Source: an uncultured Ruminococcus sp. (GTDB taxonomy: Bacteria; Bacillota; Clostridia; UBA1212; UBA1255). From it: a DNA stretch of 8,030 bases. A model generated the notes under the pieces. The model saw only the letters and a list, made by a program, of their open reading frames with translations. It had not been told where the DNA came from and ran no database searches. Where the stretch lies: assembly GCA_902782885.1 (NCBI GenBank), contig CACZOW010000227.1, forward strand, positions 1 through 8,030. The letters are read 5' to 3'. Shown piece by piece: positions 1 through 5,311 of this stretch. Made by a program: the position numbers and the translations under genes. Numbering within the stretch: position 1 is the stretch's first letter; the number at the start of each line of letters is the position of its first letter.

Positions 1-8
1 GGCAAAGG

Positions 9-46
9 TGTAGCCGCAATTCCTTATTTTGCGATTTGCGGCTGCA
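9..46. repeat. Inverted repeat / hairpin
   Basis: Positions 9-19 pair with 36-46 to give an 11-bp stem with one G-T wobble; the core AGCCGCAA (12-19) and TTGCGGCT (36-43) match perfectly. The loop is 16 bases. AGGTG at 6-10 can also pair with CACCT at 54-58 as an alternative outer stem. No T-run follows on either strand, so it does not qualify as a standard intrinsic terminator. It could be the end of an upstream transcript or a protein-binding site; the role is unknown. Confidence 0.5.
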
Positions 47-172
47 GGATCGGCACCTAAATGGCGGCTCAAAGCGCTGAATGCTGTTGTATTATGCAGC
101 CCGACGGCAGGGGAAGGCGCCGGGCACCTGCCCAAGCTCAAACAAAGCGCCTCAAGACAAAAAGCCGCATTA

Positions 173-201
173 TTGAATTGCCGCCCGCGCTGTGGTAGAA
201 T
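173..201 (+). promoter_or_regulatory. Sigma-A/70-type promoter for the cysE-led operon
   Basis: A -35 box TTGAAT (173-178, 4 of 6 matches to TTGACA) is separated by exactly 17 bases from a -10 box TAGAAT (196-201, 5 of 6 matches to TATAAT). TGG at 193-195 gives the TGn extended -10 motif. Transcription would start near 206-208 and leave a leader of about 88 bases before cysE. The stretch around it is more AT-rich than its GC-rich surroundings. The site is predicted from sequence alone. Confidence 0.65.
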
Positions 202-223
202 AATAACGTGCAGGTTTGTACGG

Positions 224-242
224 TCCGCCCGTCGGAGGCGGA
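224..242 (+). other. Small leader hairpin
   Basis: TCCGCC (224-229) pairs perfectly with GGCGGA (237-242) around a 7-base loop. It would lie about 17 bases into the predicted cysE transcript and some 50 bases before the start codon. It is not followed by a T-run, so it is not a terminator. It might stabilise the 5' end or be incidental in GC-rich DNA. Confidence 0.35.
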
Positions 243-259
243 GCGCGACGTTGACCGGC

Positions 260-284
260 GGCACCAACAGGCACCAAGAGGCAA
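260..284 (+). repeat. 10-base tandem repeat at the cysE ribosome binding site
   Basis: The unit GGCACCAA(C/G)A occurs twice in tandem (260-269, 270-279) and is followed by a half unit GGCAA (280-284). It ends 10 bases before the cysE start codon. The only Shine-Dalgarno-like string before cysE, AAGAGG (276-281), lies across the junction between the second and third units, 13 bases from the ATG. Confidence 0.6.
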
Positions 285-294
285 GCGATAACAG

Positions 295-966
295 ATGGGA
301 CTTATCAGAGACGCAAAATCCATAGCACGCCGTGACCCCGCGGCCCGCAACGCGCTGGAGGTTTTTTTCCTCTACCCGGGGTATCACGCGCTCATTTATC
401 ATAAAGTGGCCAGGGGCTTCTGGAAGATAAAGCTGAAGTTCATTGCCCGCTGGTTATCGCAGCTGTGTACCCGCCGCACCGGCATAGAGATTCATCCGTG
501 CGCCACGATAGGGCACGAACTGTTCATTGACCACGGCGAGGGCGTCGTGATCGGCGAGACCGCGGTGATCGGCGATAACTGTACCATCTACCACCAGGTC
601 ACGCTGGGCGGCACCGGACGGGTCAAGCACTGCAAGCGGCATCCCACCGTGGGCAACAACGTGCTGATCGGCGCAGGCGCCAAGATCCTCGGGCCGGTGA
701 CGGTGGGGGACAATGCGATGATCGGCGCCGGTTCGGTAGTGGTGGAGGATGTGCCCGCGAATACCACGGTCACCGGAGTGAAGGCCAGAGTGGTGCGGGT
801 CAACGGCGAGCGGCTGGCCCCGTCCGTTGCCCTCGAACAGCGGGTAGGCGACCCGTTCGCGGTAGAACTTACGGCGCTGCGCAAGCGGGTGGAGGAACTG
901 ACGACCCGGCTCGAAGCGCTGGAACAAACCGCGGACAACAGTGATGCAGAGGAGGTAAACGACTGA
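295..966 (+). CDS. cysE: Serine O-acetyltransferase
   Basis: This enzyme transfers acetyl from acetyl-CoA to L-serine to make O-acetylserine, the committed step of cysteine synthesis in the cytoplasm. The 223-residue product lacks the long N-terminal domain of the E. coli enzyme and matches the short Bacillus/Clostridium type. A helical N-terminus (DPAARNALEVFFLYPGYHA, 14-32) leads into left-handed beta-helix hexapeptide repeats (about 64-165). Family active-site signatures are visible: IEIHP (64-68), IDHGEG with His80, TLGGTG (103-108) and KRHP with His116. The tail holds a clean heptad pattern (Leu192, Leu195, Val199, Leu202, Leu206, Leu209), suggesting a short coiled coil. The protein ends in VND, not the C-terminal Ile used by classical enzymes to dock into CysK. 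The ATG is the only possible start because an in-frame stop lies at 289-291. Its ribosome binding site is weak. Confidence 0.95.
   Translation: MGLIRDAKSIARRDPAARNALEVFFLYPGYHALIYHKVARGFWKIKLKFIARWLSQLCTRRTGIEIHPCATIGHELFIDHGEGVVIGETAVIGDNCTIYHQVTLGGTGRVKHCKRHPTVGNNVLIGAGAKILGPVTVGDNAMIGAGSVVVEDVPANTTVTGVKARVVRVNGERLAPSVALEQRVGDPFAVELTALRKRVEELTTRLEALEQTADNSDAEEVND
950..955 (+). promoter_or_regulatory. Ribosome binding site of cysS
   Basis: AGGAGG sits inside the last codons of cysE, 12 bases before the cysS ATG. It is a full-strength Shine-Dalgarno at slightly long spacing. An in-frame stop at 956-958 excludes any earlier cysS start. Confidence 0.75.
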
Positions 967-967
967 A

Positions 968-2434
968 ATGAAAATATATAATACCTTATCCAGAAGAAAA
1001 GAAAAATTTGTGCCCCAGGATCCGAACGAGGTGAAGATCTACTCGTGCGGCCCCACGGTGTACAGCTTTGCACACATCGGCAACATGCGCACATACGTGT
1101 TCATGGATTCTCTGCGCCGTGTGCTGAAGCGCGAGGGCTTTACCCTCAAACACGTTATGAACGTGACGGACGTTGGCCATCTGACTTCCGATGCCGACGA
1201 GGGCGAAGATAAAATGGAGAAGGCCGCCCGCAAGGCGCAGAAATCTCCGTACGAGATCGCCGAGTTTTACACCGCGGCGTTTTTCAAAGATCTGGAGCGG
1301 CTGAATATTGACCGCCCGGAGATCATCGCAAAGGCAACGGATCATATTGACGGCATGATCGATTACGTGGTCGGCCTGTGCGAAAAAGGTTACGGCTACG
1401 AAACCTCCGACGGCATATATTTCGATATTGCCAAATTCCCCGGGTACGGCAAACTGTCCCGCGCGCGGCTGGACGAACAGCTGGCGGGCGGCAGCGAACG
1501 CGTGGCGGTGAACAGCGAAAAGCACAATCCCGCCGACTTCGCGCTGTGGAAGAAAGCGCCGAAGGAACATATCATGCAGTGGCCGAGCCCCTGGGGCATG
1601 GGTTACCCCGGCTGGCACATCGAGTGCTCCGAGATGTCCCGGGAGTATCTGGGAGATCTGCTGGACATCCATACGGGCGGAGTGGATCATATTCCGATCC
1701 ATCACGAGAACGAGATCGCGCAGTCTGAGGCGCTCATCGGCAAGAAGACGGTCAACTACTGGATGCACGGCGAGTTCCTGCTTGTTGACGGCGGCAAGAT
1801 GTCCAAGAGTCTGGGCAACACGTACACTATTGACACACTGATCGAACGCGGCTTCTCGCCGCTGGCGTTCCGGTACTTCTGCCTGAACGGCCACTACCGC
1901 AACAAGCTGAACTTTACCTGGGAGGCGCTGGAGGCCGCCCAGACCGCGCTGGACCGCCTGTACGACACGCTGCTTACCCACAAAAATGCGCCGGATTCCG
2001 AGATCACCGATACGGTGCCCGGAGAAGGTCGCTACTCCGGCATGAATCTCATGGACGCGTGGGCCAAAGAGTTCGAGTATGCGATCACGGACGATCTGAA
2101 CATCCCGCTCGCCCTGAGCGTGGTGTGGAAAGCGCTCCGGCACCACACGCCCAACCGCAAGATATACGATTTCGTCGTATCTCTGGACGACGTGCTGGGC
2201 CTGGATCTGGAAGCCGGCACCGCCCGCGCGGCGGAGAAACGCGCCGAAGCAGAAAAAGAAGCCGAGGCCGAACAGAACGAGATCCCGCAGGAAATCCTGG
2301 AACTGTCCGAACAGCGCATGCAGGCCAAGAAAGAAAAACGCTACGCCGACGCCGACGCGCTGCGCGCCCATATCGCGGAACTGGGATATAAAGTCACGGA
2401 TACCCGCGAAGGCCCCGTGATCACCAAAGAATAA
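968..2434 (+). CDS. cysS: Cysteinyl-tRNA synthetase
   Basis: This class I aminoacyl-tRNA synthetase attaches cysteine to tRNA-Cys in the cytoplasm. The 488-residue product is of normal length for the family. It opens with the typical MKIYNTLSRRKE and carries the HIGN motif (36-39, in TVYSFAHIGN) and the KMSKS loop (277-281). The zinc site that selects cysteine is intact: Cys27 (YSCGPT), Cys220 (GWHIECSEM), His245 and Glu249 (HHENE). A tRNA-binding helical domain follows from about 320. An Ala/Glu/Lys-rich linker (about 415-446) leads to a small C-terminal domain ending near EGPVITKE. The gene starts one base after the cysE stop, so the two are almost certainly co-transcribed and probably translationally coupled. 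The pairing links cysteine production with its use in translation and is common in Firmicutes. Confidence 0.97.
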   Translation: MKIYNTLSRRKEKFVPQDPNEVKIYSCGPTVYSFAHIGNMRTYVFMDSLRRVLKREGFTLKHVMNVTDVGHLTSDADEGEDKMEKAARKAQKSPYEIAEFYTAAFFKDLERLNIDRPEIIAKATDHIDGMIDYVVGLCEKGYGYETSDGIYFDIAKFPGYGKLSRARLDEQLAGGSERVAVNSEKHNPADFALWKKAPKEHIMQWPSPWGMGYPGWHIECSEMSREYLGDLLDIHTGGVDHIPIHHENEIAQSEALIGKKTVNYWMHGEFLLVDGGKMSKSLGNTYTIDTLIERGFSPLAFRYFCLNGHYRNKLNFTWEALEAAQTALDRLYDTLLTHKNAPDSEITDTVPGEGRYSGMNLMDAWAKEFEYAITDDLNIPLALSVVWKALRHHTPNRKIYDFVVSLDDVLGLDLEAGTARAAEKRAEAEKEAEAEQNEIPQEILELSEQRMQAKKEKRYADADALRAHIAELGYKVTDTREGPVITKE

Positions 2435-2441
2435 GATCTAA

Positions 2442-3413
2442 ATGACGGAAATCAGACAGGCAATATCCGGCAGGCCGGACAATAACAGCTCCGCTCGGGG
2501 GAGACGCATTCCCTGCAGGATCGCGTCGGCCTTACTGACGCTGGCTGTGCTGCTGATCTCCGTTTTTGCGTTCGGCGGCTGCGGGCGCAGCGGTGAAAAT
2601 AAAGTATTCTCCGACGCGGGCAAAGCCGAACTTGAGCGCTTCGTGCGGCTGGGCGTATTTCCCGCGGGCACGGATGCGAAAGTGTCGGACAACATAACCC
2701 GCTTTGACGCGGTACTGGCGCTGGAACGCCTGCTGGGCTCCGGAGACGAACTGCGCGCCGCGGATTATTTCCGGCAGCTGGCGCCGGATGGTTCCGTCGA
2801 TCTTTTTGAAGATCCCGACGGCAGCAGCGCGGACGCGGAGAGCGCCGTCAGCGCGGCGCAGGCATACCACATGTGCCTGAAAGCGCTGGGCTTGCCCGGA
2901 GACACCGCGCCGGAAACGGCAGGCTTCGGATATTATGCCGGAACGGTCGACGGCGACAAACTCACGTACGGCAGCTATTCGCTCATACTGAGCGAGCTGC
3001 TGGGCCTGAGGCCGGAAGGCAGCGCGGAACCGGTATACCGCATAACGGCGGCAATGGATTCCGCGTTTCTCAAACTGCTCAGGAACAACGGCCTGTACGA
3101 TGATATCCCCGAAGAACTGGCGCCGGTATTCGGCGCGGGCTATTATGTGCCGGACAGCTTTGCCGCCGTGAACGCCGCGTACAGCGAGTGGAGCGCACAA
3201 TACTCGAAAGTGAGTGCCGAAGCGCTCGAAGCGTACATTGACCGGATCGAAGCGGAGGGCTGGATACCGGAAGGACAATACACGCCCGAATCCGAACCCG
3301 ACACCAAAATGTATTTGTACTATAAACCGAACAGCGACGCGCCGGACGGCGAGATGGGGCTGGTGCTCCGATTGACGCCGGAAGGAATGCTGACCTGGGC
3401 GCTGCTGGCGTAG
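2442..3413 (+). CDS. Lipoprotein with degenerate SLH-like segments
   Basis: I do not recognise this 323-residue protein as a named family. It has a long charged N-terminus (about 28 residues, including RGRR), a hydrophobic segment (about 29-43) and a lipobox-like FGGC with Cys47, so it is probably a membrane-anchored surface lipoprotein. The Phe at the -3 position is not the usual Leu. Residues 56-99 resemble an S-layer homology repeat: FSD start, LGVFPAG in the middle, then ITRFDAVLALERLLG. A weaker second copy may run through 121-189 (FEDPDG, AQAYHMCLKALGL, then GDKLTYGSYSLILSELLGL). SLH repeats normally hold proteins to cell-wall polymers, but these copies are diverged and may only keep the fold. 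The C-terminal third has no recognised motif. The start is fixed by an in-frame TAA just before the ATG. No good Shine-Dalgarno is visible, so translation may rely on coupling to cysS, 7 bases upstream. Confidence 0.8.
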   Translation: MTEIRQAISGRPDNNSSARGRRIPCRIASALLTLAVLLISVFAFGGCGRSGENKVFSDAGKAELERFVRLGVFPAGTDAKVSDNITRFDAVLALERLLGSGDELRAADYFRQLAPDGSVDLFEDPDGSSADAESAVSAAQAYHMCLKALGLPGDTAPETAGFGYYAGTVDGDKLTYGSYSLILSELLGLRPEGSAEPVYRITAAMDSAFLKLLRNNGLYDDIPEELAPVFGAGYYVPDSFAAVNAAYSEWSAQYSKVSAEALEAYIDRIEAEGWIPEGQYTPESEPDTKMYLYYKPNSDAPDGEMGLVLRLTPEGMLTWALLA

Positions 3414-3461
3414 CTGACGCCGGCCCGGATAGCCGGTGAAGGCACGCTCTGACGCGGCCCG
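3414..3461 (+). repeat. Imperfect direct repeat in intergenic gap
   Basis: CTGACGCCGGCCCG (3414-3427) recurs as CTGACGCGGCCCG (3449-3461), differing by a single base deletion, with starts 35 bases apart. The first copy overlaps the left arm and loop of the hairpin at 3418-3438. It may come from a small local duplication. Confidence 0.5.
3418..3438 (+). other. Intergenic hairpin without U-tract
   Basis: CGCCGGC (3418-3424) pairs with GCCGGTG (3432-3438) around a 7-base loop, including one G-T wobble. It begins 4 bases after the stop of the SLH-like lipoprotein gene. No T-run follows on the + strand, so it is at best a weak or factor-dependent terminator or an mRNA-stabilising element. Transcription probably continues into the next gene. 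Confidence 0.45.
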
Positions 3462-3473
3462 AAAAAGAAAAAC

Positions 3474-3479
3474 GGAGGA
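3474..3479 (+). promoter_or_regulatory. Ribosome binding site of the acyl-CoA synthetase gene
   Basis: GGAGGA lies 5 bases before a TTG (3485) and 11 bases before an in-frame ATG (3491). The spacing slightly favours TTG, and codon preference favours ATG. The two starts differ by only two residues. Confidence 0.7.
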
Positions 3480-3484
3480 CTTTA

Positions 3485-5311
3485 TTGACCATGAAAAAAC
3501 GCACCGACCCAATGCCCGTAGTGAAAAGAGACTTCAGAGAACTGATCCGCGACATCGTTGACGAATACGGCGAACGCGAAGCTTATATAATCAAAACGCG
3601 CCGCGAGAAAGGCGATATCCCCGCCGAGTACCGGACCGTGACGTTCCGGGAATTCAGCAAGGAAGTGCGCGAACTGGGCACTGCGCTGCTGGAGCGTTTT
3701 CCCGCCGGCGCGCGCATAGGCGTAATGGGCGAGAACCGCTATGAATGGTGTCTGTCGTATCTGGCGATAGCGACGTCCGGATTCGTGGTCGTGCCCGTGG
3801 ATAAGGAACTCAACCGCGAAGAACTCATTCACGTGCTGGGAGAATCCGAGGCAAGCTGCATAATCGTTTCCGATAAGATCTATGAGAAAGCGCTCAAGTC
3901 GGCGCTGCCGGACCTGCCGGGCGTTAAACTTTGCGTGCTCATGGACGCGGCGGACAGTGAATCGGCGTCTAAGGTCGGCGAGACCAACGGCGGTGCGGAG
4001 CTCGAGTATTCCCGCGTGGGCGCCATGCTTGAGCGCGGCCGGGCGCTGCTGGAGCAGGGGGACAAAAAGTACGATGAAGTCGTGATCGACCGCGAAGCAA
4101 TGTCGGTACTGATCTTTACCTCCGGCACCACGGGTGTATCCAAGGGCGTCATGCTGTCGCAGAAAAATATATTGACCGACATGGCCAGCGTAATGATGTG
4201 CCTCGACCATACGTGCGAGGACTCGATGCTGTCGATATTGCCCATACACCACACCTACGAATGCACCACCACTTTCCTGGTGTCTTTCGCCATGGGCTGC
4301 CGTATCGCCTTCTGCGACGGACTGCGCTACATCAGCAAAAACATCAGCGAATACAGGCCCACGATGCTCATGCTGGTTCCGCTGATCCTTGAAAACGTGC
4401 ACGGCAAGATCATAAAGCAGGCCAAGGCCACCAAAGCCAAATGGATCGGGTTTAAGTTCCTGCTGGGGCTGTCCGGGTTCCTGCGCATATTCGGCATCAA
4501 CGCGGGCCGCAAGTTCTTCCGCGCGGCGCACGAGGCGCTGGGCGGCCGCAACCACCTGCTGGTGGCCGGCGCGGCGGCAATGAAGCCCGAAGTTTGCAAA
4601 GACCTGGTCAACATGGGCTTTAAAGTACGGCAGGGCTACGGCCTCACCGAGACTTCTCCGATACTGTGCGTAAACCGCGACACCGGCAACGAATACGCTT
4701 CCGTCGGCCCCGCCATGCCGGGCATCGAGATCCGCATCGACAATCCGGACGAAGAGGGGAGAGGCGAGATCCAGGCCCGCGGCGACAACGTCATGCTGGG
4801 CTATTACAAGAACGAAGAAGCCACCAAGGCGGTGTTCACCGAGGACGGCTGGTTCCGTACCGGCGACCAGGGCCGCATGGACAAAAAAGGCCGCGTATAC
4901 ATCACCGGACGCATCAAAAACATCATCGTTACCAACACGGGCAAAAACATTTACCCCGAGGAACTGGAAGGCAAACTGGATGCGATCCCGTATATCGCCG
5001 AGTGCATGGTGTACGGCGACGATTCCGCGTCGGATGAAGATACCAAGATCAGCGTAATGGTGTACCCGAATCTGGAGGCGGTCAAAGCGGCCGCGGCGGA
5101 AGCGGGCGAAACGCTCACCGACGCGGAACTCGCCGAGACGGCGTCGCGCTACATCTGGGGCGAGATCAAGGTAATCAATAAGGATCTGCCTGCGTACAAA
5201 CGCATCTGCGGGCTTGAACTGCGCGATACCGAATTCCCGAAGACATCTACCAACAAAATACAGCGTTTCAAAGTGATGCGCGAAATGAAGGAGAAGCAGA
5301 ATGGACAGTAA
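3485..5311 (+). CDS. Long-chain acyl-CoA synthetase-like AMP-binding enzyme
   Basis: This enzyme of the adenylate-forming (ANL) superfamily most likely activates fatty acids to acyl-CoA through an acyl-adenylate. The 608-residue product has the expected motifs in order: P-loop TSGTTGVSKG (212-221), PIHHTYE (253-259, typical of long-chain enzymes), YGLTETSP (385-392), GWFRTGD (455-461), the hinge GRIKNIIV (475-482), and a C-terminal PKTSTNKIQR whose Lys591 is the expected adenylation lysine. Asn590 replaces the more common Gly before that lysine. No signal peptide or clear membrane segment is seen, so it should be cytoplasmic or membrane-associated. Chain-length preference cannot be read from sequence, and a role in feeding acyl groups to phospholipid or lipoprotein synthesis is only inference. 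The start is either TTG 3485 or ATG 3491. The end overlaps the next gene by 11 bases. Confidence 0.9.
   Translation: MTMKKRTDPMPVVKRDFRELIRDIVDEYGEREAYIIKTRREKGDIPAEYRTVTFREFSKEVRELGTALLERFPAGARIGVMGENRYEWCLSYLAIATSGFVVVPVDKELNREELIHVLGESEASCIIVSDKIYEKALKSALPDLPGVKLCVLMDAADSESASKVGETNGGAELEYSRVGAMLERGRALLEQGDKKYDEVVIDREAMSVLIFTSGTTGVSKGVMLSQKNILTDMASVMMCLDHTCEDSMLSILPIHHTYECTTTFLVSFAMGCRIAFCDGLRYISKNISEYRPTMLMLVPLILENVHGKIIKQAKATKAKWIGFKFLLGLSGFLRIFGINAGRKFFRAAHEALGGRNHLLVAGAAAMKPEVCKDLVNMGFKVRQGYGLTETSPILCVNRDTGNEYASVGPAMPGIEIRIDNPDEEGRGEIQARGDNVMLGYYKNEEATKAVFTEDGWFRTGDQGRMDKKGRVYITGRIKNIIVTNTGKNIYPEELEGKLDAIPYIAECMVYGDDSASDEDTKISVMVYPNLEAVKAAAAEAGETLTDAELAETASRYIWGEIKVINKDLPAYKRICGLELRDTEFPKTSTNKIQRFKVMREMKEKQNGQ
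5288..5293 (+). promoter_or_regulatory. Ribosome binding site of the large lipoprotein gene
   Basis: AAGGAG sits within the last codons of the acyl-CoA synthetase gene, 7 bases before the ATG at 5301, at near-ideal spacing. It supports this start even though the ATG lies inside the upstream gene, and it suggests coupled translation of the two proteins. Confidence 0.8.

Larger units (their letters stand above)
1..294. other. Non-coding leader region upstream of cysE
   Basis: I see no convincing gene here. Open frames in this stretch have no recognisable protein content and no good ribosome binding site. The region contains an inverted repeat at 9-46, smaller inverted repeats (GGCAGG 106-111 with CCTGCC 127-132; GGGC 122-125 with GCCC 130-133), a promoter at 173-201, a leader hairpin at 224-242 and a short tandem repeat at 260-284. 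It may include the end of an upstream intergenic space, but no upstream gene end can be established. Confidence 0.6.

Noticed and set aside
1..13. End of an upstream gene with a TAG stop at 11-13
   Set aside because: Only three codons would be visible, so no reading frame can be supported.
207..294. T-box riboswitch in the cysE leader, prompted by the GGCGGCACC string
   Set aside because: The conserved T-box sequence needs a TGG before the ACC-like arm; CGG is present here and no specifier stem or terminator is visible.
29..325. Possible 98-residue protein on the + strand upstream of cysE
   Set aside because: It runs through the predicted promoter and into cysE in another frame, has no ribosome binding site and a low-complexity Arg/Ala/Ser composition.
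986..2371. Open frame of 461 codons on the - strand opposite cysS
   Set aside because: cysS is unmistakable on the + strand, and the antisense frame shows no family features.
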